Part shown: positions 46,249-53,968 of the stretch, in pieces | Layout of the letters: each line of letters opens with the position of its first letter | Numbering within the stretch: position 1 is the first letter of the stretch | DNA from: Desulfovibrio piger | GTDB taxonomy: Bacteria > Desulfobacterota > Desulfovibrionia > Desulfovibrionales > Desulfovibrionaceae | DNA: 64,000 nucleotides | NCBI RefSeq assembly: GCF_012843875.1 | Contig: NZ_JABAFY010000008.1 | Span: forward strand, 1-64,000 | Reading direction: 5' to 3' | Translations under genes and position numbers: made by a program | The notes under the pieces: generated by a model | Seen by the model: only the letters and a program-made list of their open reading frames with translations | Told to the model about the DNA's origin: nothing | Database searches by the model: none

Positions 46249-47436
46249 ATGTCCTACCTCGTACTCCACATGGACAAATTCAAGAAGGAGGCCATACGCG
46301 GCATCCAGAGTCACAACCGGCGGGAACGGGAGAGTCACAGCAATCCCGATATTGACTACGACAGAAGCGCGGCGAACTACGAGCTGCACGAAACCGCAGC
46401 ATCGAACTATGCCGAAGTCATTCAGAACCGTATTGACGACCTCCTGCTGGTCAAGGCCGTGAGAAAGGACGCCGTGCGCATGTGCGGGCTTATCGTCACC
46501 TCGGACAAGGCGTTTTTTGATGCTCTCACGCCGGAGGAAACAAGGCGTTTCTTTGAGGAGAGCAAAGCCTTTCTCACGGAATTTGTGGGCGCGGAGAATG
46601 TCGTTTCCGCCATGGTTCACATGGATGAAAAGACGCCGCACATGCACTTCCTTCATGTGCCGGTGACGCCGGACGGAAGGCTCAACGCCAACAAAATCTA
46701 TACCCGTCAGAGTCTGCGGAAACTGCAAGCCGAGCTTCCCGCTCATCTGCAAAGCCGGGACTTCGTCATTGAACGCGGCGTGGAACAGACTCCCGATTCC
46801 GCGAAAAGGCATCTGGATACCCGCGAGTTCAAGCAGCAACAGGAAGCATTGGAGAAACTGATTCAGGAATCCGAAGAGACTTCCCGAAATTCACGGCAGC
46901 TTATCAGCGCATTGGAACAGCGTGAGGAAGAGTTGAGAAAGTGCCTTGAAGAGTATGAGCGACAGGCTGAGGAGGCGGAAAAGGTTCTTCGGGAAGATTC
47001 CTCTCTGCCGAAAGCCTCTCTTTTTAATTATCCGTCTGTGCTTGAGAAAGCCTCTTCTCTTATTGAAGAGCTGAAAAAAGCGCTTGCCGTCAAACACCTT
47101 GTCCAGCAGCGGGAAGAAACACTGCAACGGGAAGTGGATACCCTTCGCGGAAAACTGACGCGGCTTGAAGCGGGATACACGGCCCACAGAAAACAAAGCC
47201 ATGAGGAAAAAAAGGAGCTGGAGAATCAGTTGAAGAAAATGAAGAGAATCATGGCGGGCTATCGGGAGTTTTTGCTTCTGCCGGAAATCCGGCCGCTGCA
47301 TATCGAGTTCGTGGAGCGCAGGCGCGCCGAACAGCTCCAACGTCAGCAGGAAGAGGAACGGCAGCGGCAGGAGCAGGAAGCGCGGGACAGGGAGCGTCGG
47401 CAGGCGCACTCCACCCGTGGCATGAGAATGAGGTAA
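46249..47436 (+). CDS. MobV-family relaxase (plasmid mobilization/recombination protein)
   Basis: A 395-residue protein of the Pre/Mob (MobV) family. H22-N23 in GIQSHNRRE matches the catalytic-histidine motif known from MobM of pMV158. The metal-binding motif HMDEKTPHMHF (124-134) is complete. The C-terminal half (200-390) is a long Glu/Gln/Arg-rich coiled coil that ends basic. It nicks the transfer origin and pilots the strand into a recipient using another element's conjugation machinery. The upstream heptamer block and the downstream hairpin at 47475 are both candidates for its target. The ATG follows a weak purine-rich site. Confidence 0.9.
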   Translation: MSYLVLHMDKFKKEAIRGIQSHNRRERESHSNPDIDYDRSAANYELHETAASNYAEVIQNRIDDLLLVKAVRKDAVRMCGLIVTSDKAFFDALTPEETRRFFEESKAFLTEFVGAENVVSAMVHMDEKTPHMHFLHVPVTPDGRLNANKIYTRQSLRKLQAELPAHLQSRDFVIERGVEQTPDSAKRHLDTREFKQQQEALEKLIQESEETSRNSRQLISALEQREEELRKCLEEYERQAEEAEKVLREDSSLPKASLFNYPSVLEKASSLIEELKKALAVKHLVQQREETLQREVDTLRGKLTRLEAGYTAHRKQSHEEKKELENQLKKMKRIMAGYREFLLLPEIRPLHIEFVERRRAEQLQRQQEEERQRQEQEARDRERRQAHSTRGMRMR

Positions 47437-47474
47437 GGCGTCGGGGGGAAATCTTCGCACAGGCCGAAGATATA

Positions 47475-47507
47475 GCCCACTATGCTTCACTTGCGTGAAG
47501 CGTGGGC
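47475..47507. repeat. inverted repeat after the relaxase gene, possible oriT or attenuator
   Basis: GCCCAC-TAT-GCTTCAC-TTGC-GTGAAGC-GTGGGC: a two-part stem with a small bulge and a four-base loop, 39 bases after the relaxase stop and with no T-run after it. A smaller hairpin (CTTCG..CGAAG) lies just ahead of it. Confidence 0.5.
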
Positions 47508-47581
47508 GACCGTCCCGCTCGACCGGAAAGACAAATCATCAATCCGGGGCATGGCCCCGGCGAAACACTGGAGGAAGCTTC

Positions 47582-47935
47582 ATGACCATCACCGTCACGC
47601 AGCTGAAGGAAATCAGACAGGAGTTTGCGACACTCAAACCCGCTTCTGTCACGCTGGACGGGAATCGAACCATGTCCATGAAGGAAGCCGTCTTCGCTCT
47701 GGCCCCGACGCTGGAGCGAATGAAGAAGCGCGGCTTCGACACACAGGAGATTGTCGAGCGCTTGCACGAAAAGGGTATTGAGGTGAAACCCCAAACCCTG
47801 ACCAAGTATCTGACCGAAGCCAGACGGCAACGGGAAGGACGAAAGGCAAAGAGGCAAGACACACCCCCGCCGCCTCCGAAACGCGAACAACGCTCCAGCT
47901 TCATTACTCCTGATATACCCGATGATGAACTGTGA
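47582..47935 (+). CDS. small helical protein of the mobilization region, unknown function
   Basis: A 117-residue protein starting at ATG 47582 (GGAAG upstream). The middle looks like a helix-turn-helix (FDTQEIVERLHEKGIEVKPQ, then TLTKYLTEARRQ). The C-terminal part is basic and proline-rich (TPPPPPKREQRS). Its place between relaxase and resolvase genes suggests a DNA-binding accessory or regulatory role, as with plasmid KfrA- or MobC-like proteins, but no family is recognised with confidence. Confidence 0.6.
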   Translation: MTITVTQLKEIRQEFATLKPASVTLDGNRTMSMKEAVFALAPTLERMKKRGFDTQEIVERLHEKGIEVKPQTLTKYLTEARRQREGRKAKRQDTPPPPPKREQRSSFITPDIPDDEL

Positions 47936-47964
47936 ACAAGAATCCATTGAGAGGAGAAACCATT

Positions 47965-48579
47965 ATGGCAGGAGCTTACGGATATATTCGCGTATCCAGT
48001 ACGGATCAGAACGAAAGCCGTCAGCGCATCGCCCTTGAGCGGCAGGCCATCCGGTCAGACCGCATTTTCATGGACAAACTGTCGGGCAAGGATTTTCAGC
48101 GCCCGCAGTATCAGGCCATGCTCAAAAAGCTCAGAGCCGGGGATCTGCTCTGCATTACGAGCATTGACCGGCTGGGCAGAAACTATGAGGAAATTCTGGA
48201 ACAGTGGCGGATAATTACCAAAGAGAAGCGCGTGGATATCCTCGTTCTGGACATGCCTCTGCTTGACACCCGGCGCGACAAAAACCTGCTCGGTACCTTT
48301 ATTGCCGATCTTGTTTTGCAGGTGCTTTCCTTTGTGGCTCAGAACGAACGGGAGAATATCCGTAGCAGGCAGGCCGAAGGTATCGCTGCAGCCAAAGGGC
48401 GCGGTGTGCGTTTTGGACGCAAAATCAAACCCCTGCCGGACAACTTTCTGGAAAATTGCGACCTCTGGCGCAATGGCCAAATCTCAGGGCTGGAAGCGGC
48501 CAGAAGATGCCGAATGCCTCAAAGCACCTTTTACCGGAAAGCTGGACGGCTTCGGGAAAATGACGCTAATAGTGTCTAA
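47965..48579 (+). CDS. serine recombinase (resolvase/invertase family)
   Basis: A 204-residue protein. The start is ATG 47965 with GAGGAG upstream (a GTG at 47932 has none). The catalytic domain has GYIRVSSTDQNESRQ with the nucleophile serine at about 10-11, the arginine cluster IDRLGRN, and the E-helix region ERENIRSRQAEGI. The C-terminal helix-turn-helix (SGLEAARRCRMPQSTFYRK) is typical. It probably resolves element multimers or inverts a local segment. No res site was identified. The gene is close behind the small helical protein. Confidence 0.92.
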   Translation: MAGAYGYIRVSSTDQNESRQRIALERQAIRSDRIFMDKLSGKDFQRPQYQAMLKKLRAGDLLCITSIDRLGRNYEEILEQWRIITKEKRVDILVLDMPLLDTRRDKNLLGTFIADLVLQVLSFVAQNERENIRSRQAEGIAAAKGRGVRFGRKIKPLPDNFLENCDLWRNGQISGLEAARRCRMPQSTFYRKAGRLRENDANSV

Positions 48580-48704
48580 CAAGGTGTACTTTTTGGGAAA
48601 ATCAATTTTTCTTCCTTTAGGTAAAAAAATAGTCGCTGTCAAACCTCGCTGGATAATAAAATTCTCCTTCGCCCCTCGTCCTCTCAAAGTACAGTTTTTG
48701 GGGA

Positions 48705-49391
48705 ATGGGTGTGGGGCCAATGGCAACATCTCTCCAAGTTAAATCAAAACAGCGCGTGGCCGCGCATGGCGAAGTCTTCACCGCCGAACGGGAAGTCAAA
48801 GCCATGTGCGATCTCGTTGCTGATGAATGTTCCCGTATAGACAGTCGTTTCCTTGAGCCCGCCTGCGGCAATGGTAACTTTCTTGCCGAAGTGCTTCGAC
48901 GCAAGCTGGAAGTCGTAAAAAGACGTTACGGAAAAAGCAGGCACGAGTATGAGCGCTACGCTGTTTTGGCACTGTCCAGCCTCTATGGCGTAGATATTCT
49001 GGGTGACAACGCGGAAGATTGCCGTATTCGACTCCTGAAACTTTGGTGTGAAGAATACGCCACGGCACTTGCCTCACCCGTTGGTGGAGATTTGCTTGCT
49101 TCTGTAAGGTACATTCTGGAGCGCAATATTCTGTGCGGCGATGCCCTCACGCTGCTTCGCTCCGATGGGACTCCCATCATTTTTTCCGAGTGGTCGTTCA
49201 TTTCCGGTGACCTGATAAAACGTCGAGACTTTCGTCTTGATCAGCTCATGAAAGGCGAGGCGGAAAAGCAGAAGCGGCAGAATGTGCTTTTTATGCCCGG
49301 CTGGGAATACGACGCCGATCTCGACACGCTGATTCCATCCCCCATTCAGGAATTCGAGCCCATCGAATACTGGAGACTGTGCCATGCATGA
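48705..49391 (+). CDS. methyltransferase-like subunit without a normal motif IV
   Basis: A 228-residue protein with an N-6 DNA methylase start (HGEVFTAEREVKAMCDLV), motif I FLEPACGNGNFL (49-60) and GVDILGDNAEDCRIRLL. Where NPPY or DPPY should follow (after CGDALTL), it has PIIFSEWSFI (158-166) and then RRDFRLDQL. It therefore binds SAM or a related ligand perhaps, but probably does not methylate alone. The stop overlaps the Eco57I-like gene by eight bases, so the two likely form a complex. I recall similar proteins annotated as restriction subunit M, which fits; this recollection was not checked. An internal ATG at 48720 is the alternative start. Confidence 0.72.
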   Translation: MGVGPMATSLQVKSKQRVAAHGEVFTAEREVKAMCDLVADECSRIDSRFLEPACGNGNFLAEVLRRKLEVVKRRYGKSRHEYERYAVLALSSLYGVDILGDNAEDCRIRLLKLWCEEYATALASPVGGDLLASVRYILERNILCGDALTLLRSDGTPIIFSEWSFISGDLIKRRDFRLDQLMKGEAEKQKRQNVLFMPGWEYDADLDTLIPSPIQEFEPIEYWRLCHA

Positions 49392-50913
49392 TCTTCAGCA
49401 TAACCCCGATGTTTTAAGCTGTCTGGCTAATCTTTCGAGTGATGAAGTCTTCACTCCTCCAGAAGTCGCCAATGCCATGCTTGATATGCTCCCGCAAGAA
49501 TTGTGGCAGGACTCAAAAGCGACATTCCTTGACCCTGCCTGTAAGTCTGGCGTGTTTCTGCGCGAGATTGCCAAACGCCTCATCGAAGGGTTGAAGGACG
49601 AAATTCCCGACTTACAGACTCGTCTCGACCATATCTTCCAAAAGCAGCTCTACGGTATCGCCATTACGGATCTTACGGCCCTTCTTTCGAGACGCTCTCT
49701 CTACGGAAGTAAACGGGCCAATAGTAAATATTCTTTTTCGCGCTTTGATACGGCAGAAGGACTTATTCGGCTGAACCCAACATTACATCACACATGGAAG
49801 AATGGCCGTTGTGAATTCTGCGGAGCATCGCAAAGCGAATATGACCGTAGTAGCACACTGGAATCTCATGCCTATGAATTTATCCATACTCATAGTCCAG
49901 AGGCAATATTTAATATGAAATTTGATGTTATTATAGGTAATCCTCCGTATCAATTGAGTGATGGTGGTGGAAATGGTGCAAGTGCCAAGCCAATTTATCA
50001 TATTTTTGTCCAACAAGCAAAAAAAATGAATCCAAGATTTATTATTATGATCACACCTTCTCGATGGTTTTCAGGAGGAAAAGGATTGGATGATTTTAGA
50101 CAAAGTATGCTCTCAGATAAAAGAATTCGCATTATTCACGATTATTTGGAAGCTTCTGAATGTTTCAGTGGTGTTCAGATAAAAGGTGGTGTTTCATTTT
50201 TTTTATGGGATAGGTTATATAAAGGTAAGTGTGATGTTTATTCACATATTAATAACACTGTTTCTAAAATGACACGAAATCTTCTTGAAAAAGGTTGCAA
50301 TACCTTCATTCGATTCAACAAGGCTATTAATATTTTACATAAGATTCATTCCGGTGGAGAGGTTTCATTTTCTGAACTCGTAAGTTCGAGAATGCCATTT
50401 GGTCTTCCGAACACTTTCAAAGGTAATCGTAAAAAAACATTAGATACCGATGTATTAGTTTTTGTAAGCGGAAATGAAAGTAATGTTAAAGGAAGTGTAT
50501 CTTTTATTCCACGCGATCAGATTCCAAAGGGAGATGAAATAATAGACTGTCACAAAGTATTTATTGCTAAGGCAGGAAGTGGAAGCGACACTTTTCCTCA
50601 TCTTATTTTGGGAAAACCTTTTTATGGAAGTCCAAATACAGCATGTAATGAAAGCTATCTTGTTATCGGACCTTTTTTAAATAAAAAAGAATGCTTAAAT
50701 GTAATTTCATATATTGCTTCAAAATTTTTTCGTTTTCTTGTTCTTCTAAAAAAAGGTACTCAAAACGCTGCAAAGGGAGTTTATCAACTTGTTCCTATTC
50801 AAGACTTCTCCAAGCCTTGGACGGATGCTGAACTCTACACCAAATACGGCTTAGATGAAGAAGAAATAGCCTTCATTGAGTCCATGATAAAACCTATGGA
50901 TGTAGAGGCGTAG
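49384..50913 (+). CDS. Eco57I-like N6-adenine DNA methyltransferase
   Basis: A 509-residue protein with DEVFTPPEVANAMLDML, motif I FLDPACKSGVF (48-58) and motif IV NPPY (186-189). A CxxC pair at 143/146 in RCEFCGAS suggests a small metal knuckle before motif IV. Residues ~260-480 should hold the target-recognition domain, and there the DNA is clearly AT-rich while the two ends are GC-rich, again like an exchanged recognition cassette. It overlaps the gene before by eight bases and ends three bases before the helicase gene. Most likely the modification subunit of the cassette. Confidence 0.88.
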   Translation: MHDLQHNPDVLSCLANLSSDEVFTPPEVANAMLDMLPQELWQDSKATFLDPACKSGVFLREIAKRLIEGLKDEIPDLQTRLDHIFQKQLYGIAITDLTALLSRRSLYGSKRANSKYSFSRFDTAEGLIRLNPTLHHTWKNGRCEFCGASQSEYDRSSTLESHAYEFIHTHSPEAIFNMKFDVIIGNPPYQLSDGGGNGASAKPIYHIFVQQAKKMNPRFIIMITPSRWFSGGKGLDDFRQSMLSDKRIRIIHDYLEASECFSGVQIKGGVSFFLWDRLYKGKCDVYSHINNTVSKMTRNLLEKGCNTFIRFNKAINILHKIHSGGEVSFSELVSSRMPFGLPNTFKGNRKKTLDTDVLVFVSGNESNVKGSVSFIPRDQIPKGDEIIDCHKVFIAKAGSGSDTFPHLILGKPFYGSPNTACNESYLVIGPFLNKKECLNVISYIASKFFRFLVLLKKGTQNAAKGVYQLVPIQDFSKPWTDAELYTKYGLDEEEIAFIESMIKPMDVEA

Positions 50914-50916
50914 CTC

Positions 50917-53406
50917 ATGGCGCAATATTTTCCCCCTCGCCCTCACCTTACGCCTTGGATTTATGCCTACAGTAATCCTGCTCCGGCATATAAGGGACTG
51001 CTTAAGGTCGGCTATACCACTCGCTCTGTAGAAGATCGAATCAAGGAGCAGTTCAACGTCGAACAGCCTGAAGGCTTGAAGCCCTACCGCATCGAATTCA
51101 AAGAGTCTGCAATGCGGAGCGATGGTTCGGCTTTTACGGATAAGGATATTCATCGCCTCCTTGAAAAATCTGGATATACTCGTGTGGGCGGAGAATGGTT
51201 TCGGTGTCGCGTGGAAGATATCAAAGACGCTGTGCTGTCTGTTCGGCATCGTATGGGGAGTATGACTGGCAGGACGCTGGATTTTGGCATGCGTCCAGAG
51301 CAGCAAGCCGCCGTGGATAAGACCTCCGTCTATTTTCAAAGCGTATCCGCAGAGGGGCGGACTCCCAAATTTCTCTGGAACTGCAAGATGCGCTTCGGCA
51401 AAACCTTTGCTGCGTATCAGCTTGCCCGAAAAATGGGCATGAAGCGTGTCCTTGTGCTGACATTCAAGCCGGCAGTTCTCAGTGCATGGGAGGAGGACCT
51501 TGCTACGCACCTCGATTTCGAAGGCTGGCAGTTCATTGCCCGCAATACTGAGCTTACTTTTGAAAAAGCCGATAAATCTCAACCTATTGTTTGCTTCGGC
51601 TCTTTTCAGGATTTTCTTGGAGTCAACCGGGCCACTGGAGGCATCAAGTCGCGCAATGAATGGGTGCATACTTCCAACTGGGATTTGGTCATCTTTGACG
51701 AATATCACTTCGGTGCCTGGCGTGAAAACGCCAAGAAGCTTTTTGAGCAGGAGGATGACGACACCTACGACAGCTTTGACGTGGAACATTACGACCGGGG
51801 CAATGCCTGCGACGAACAGGATTTGCCCATTACAACGAAATATTATCTTTTTTTGTCCGGCACTCCGTTCCGAGCGCTGAATTCCGGTGAGTTTATCGAA
51901 GAGCAGATATTCAACTGGACATATTCTGATGAACAGAAGGCTAAAGCCAGCTGGCAGGGCGACAAAAATCCGTATGCTTCCTTGCCCGGCATGGTTATGA
52001 TGACATACCAGCTACCCGAAAATATTCGCCGCATCGCCATGCAGGGAGAGTTCAATGAGTTTGATCTCAACGAGTTTTTTGCTGCACAAGGTACTGGATC
52101 GGGTGCAGAGTTTGTCCATAAGGATCAAGTGCAGAAATGGCTGTCGCTTATTCGTGGAGCCTATGAGGAAACACTGGTCGGGGATTTGAAGCTCAGAAAG
52201 TCGAAACCCGTGATGCCTTTTGCAGATGTACGCCTTCTGAATGTACTTCAGCACACCTTGTGGTTTCTACCGAATGTGGCATCCTGTTATGCCATGAAAA
52301 ATCTTTTGAAAGGTAAGCAGAATGTCTTTTACCATGACTACGCGGTGAACGTTTGTGCAGGGGCTGAGGCAGGGCAGGGGGCGGAAGCGTTAAAGCCAGT
52401 TTTGGCCTCCATGAAGGGAGATCCGTTCCACAGCAAGACCATTACGCTTTCCTGCGGTAAGCTGACAACCGGCGTAACGGTGAAGCCGTGGACCGGTATA
52501 TTCATGCTTCGAAATTTGAGCAGTCCTGAGACCTATTTTCAGGCGGCGTTCCGCGTGCAGAGCCCGTGGGAAATATCAACGGATGGAGGACAGAAGGAAA
52601 TCGTCAAGAAAGAGTGCTATGTTTTCGACTTCGCTCTTGATCGCGCCCTTCGCCAGATAGCCGATTACAGTTGCCGTCTCGATGTACAGGGGCGTGACCC
52701 GGAAAGCAAGGTCGGTGAGTTCATCAGCTTCCTGCCGGTCATAGCTTATGACGGCATGGCCATGAAGCAGATAAGCGCACGCGAGATTCTTGATATGGCT
52801 ATGGCAGGTACATCTGCTACTCTGCTGGCCAAACGCTGGGAAAGCGCGTTGCTCGTCAATGTGGATAACGACACGTTGGCGCGCCTGATGGCAAATAAGG
52901 AGGCCATGGATGCACTCATGAAAATTGAAGGCTTCCGCAGTTTGAACGAAGATATCAAGACCATTATTGCGAAGTCTGAGGCCGTAAAAAAGACAAAGAA
53001 AAAGGGTGAGGATCTGCCGCCGGAAAAGAAGCGTCAACTGACGCAGGAAGAGAAAGAGTATAAAAGTAAGCGTAAGCAGATCCAAGAAAAACTCATTAAA
53101 TTCGCCACGCGTATCCCAGTGTTCATGTATCTTACTGATTACCGTGAGCAGTGCTTGAAGGATGTCATCACCCAGCTGGAACCTGAATTATTCCAGCGTG
53201 TGACGGGGCTGGCGGTAAAAGATTTTGATCTGCTCGTTTCCCTTGGTGTTTTCAACGATGCCCTTATGAACGATGCCGTTTACAAGTTCAAGCGGTATGA
53301 AGACGCCAGTCTCTGCTATACCGGCATAGACCTGCACGAAGGTGAAAAGCGTGGGGGTTGGGACACGGTCATCACGAGGGAGGAGTTCAAGAACGTGTTT
53401 GGGTAA
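50917..53406 (+). CDS. GIY-YIG nuclease fused to SF2 helicase (putative restriction protein)
   Basis: An 829-residue protein. Residues 1-105 match a T5orf172/MUG113-type GIY-YIG domain: WIYAYSN (Y16, Y18), LLKVGYTTR (30-36), R41, H79 and E93 in GGEWFRC, so the nuclease residues are present. Residues ~125-640 are an SF2 helicase: Walker A MRFGKTF (G161-K162-T163), DEYH (261-264), SGTPFRAL, and QAAFRVQSPW as motif VI. A Lys/Glu-rich helical stretch (~688-720) and an unrecognised C-terminus follow. It would translocate on and cut unmethylated DNA using the two upstream proteins for recognition and protection. This is inferred from context; a role in replication restart is less likely. Confidence 0.85.
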   Translation: MAQYFPPRPHLTPWIYAYSNPAPAYKGLLKVGYTTRSVEDRIKEQFNVEQPEGLKPYRIEFKESAMRSDGSAFTDKDIHRLLEKSGYTRVGGEWFRCRVEDIKDAVLSVRHRMGSMTGRTLDFGMRPEQQAAVDKTSVYFQSVSAEGRTPKFLWNCKMRFGKTFAAYQLARKMGMKRVLVLTFKPAVLSAWEEDLATHLDFEGWQFIARNTELTFEKADKSQPIVCFGSFQDFLGVNRATGGIKSRNEWVHTSNWDLVIFDEYHFGAWRENAKKLFEQEDDDTYDSFDVEHYDRGNACDEQDLPITTKYYLFLSGTPFRALNSGEFIEEQIFNWTYSDEQKAKASWQGDKNPYASLPGMVMMTYQLPENIRRIAMQGEFNEFDLNEFFAAQGTGSGAEFVHKDQVQKWLSLIRGAYEETLVGDLKLRKSKPVMPFADVRLLNVLQHTLWFLPNVASCYAMKNLLKGKQNVFYHDYAVNVCAGAEAGQGAEALKPVLASMKGDPFHSKTITLSCGKLTTGVTVKPWTGIFMLRNLSSPETYFQAAFRVQSPWEISTDGGQKEIVKKECYVFDFALDRALRQIADYSCRLDVQGRDPESKVGEFISFLPVIAYDGMAMKQISAREILDMAMAGTSATLLAKRWESALLVNVDNDTLARLMANKEAMDALMKIEGFRSLNEDIKTIIAKSEAVKKTKKKGEDLPPEKKRQLTQEEKEYKSKRKQIQEKLIKFATRIPVFMYLTDYREQCLKDVITQLEPELFQRVTGLAVKDFDLLVSLGVFNDALMNDAVYKFKRYEDASLCYTGIDLHEGEKRGGWDTVITREEFKNVFG

Positions 53407-53453
53407 CACAGGTACTTCTCTCCTTAACAACTTGTAGCCTTCTCGTATAAAAG

Positions 53454-53497
53454 AGTGGGCTGTCCTAGCTCTTTTTTTCTAGCTAGGACAACCCACT
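53454..53497 (+). terminator. terminator-like inverted repeat after the helicase gene
   Basis: AGTGGGCTGTCCTAGCT pairs with AGCTAGGACAACCCACT (one mismatch) around a T-rich loop, followed by TCTATTCTTGTT. Confidence 0.65.
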
Positions 53498-53661
53498 TCT
53501 ATTCTTGTTGAACTCAGATAATTGTTAGGAAATGGTTAGGAATGGGGTAAGACGCGCCCTCAAGTGAGTTACTGTCTCAGCGAGAAGAGCACAGCCCGGA
53601 ATACCCCTCCGGTATGTTTCCATTGGACGCAGCGCAAGCGTCAGCACTTATCTTCCCCTTC

Positions 53662-53685
53662 TGGTTAGAAATAGGTTAGAAAAAT
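53662..53685 (+). promoter_or_regulatory. probable recombinase arm-type sites, right end
   Basis: Same 24 bases as 39384-39407, same orientation, 44 bases from the right attachment site. A degenerate relative lies at 53525-53544. Confidence 0.55.
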
Positions 53686-53689
53686 GAAA

Positions 53690-53721
53690 AGGCACTTACG
53701 GTTAGAAAACTGTAAGTGCCT
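53690..53721 (-). terminator. tRNA-fMet terminator supplied by the island
   Basis: On the minus strand AGGCACTTAC / GTAAGTGCCT with a 12-base loop, followed by TTTTCATTTTTC, starting nine bases after the tRNA 3' end. It replaces the original terminator now at 39174. Confidence 0.78.
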
Positions 53722-53729
53722 GATTTTCT

Positions 53730-53806
<77 letters not shown>

Positions 53807-53968
53807 ACGCGGTAGCATTCGCACGTCATCCGTGCGAGAATTTCTTTCTAGCTAAAAGCCCCCTGCCTGTCAATAAAAAAATCATTTTTGGGCAAATTTT
53901 TTTATTGCCGTTCTCCGGGACCTTGTTTGCAAAAAGCTACATCTGTCTGAAATCGCTTGTGTTTCTGT

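Larger units (their letters stand above)
53407..53689. other. right end of the island: hairpin and recombinase sites, no gene
   Basis: Contains the strong inverted repeat at 53454-53497, GTTAGGAAATGGTTAGGAAT at 53525-53544, and the 24-base repeat at 53662-53685 shared with the left end. Confidence 0.6.
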
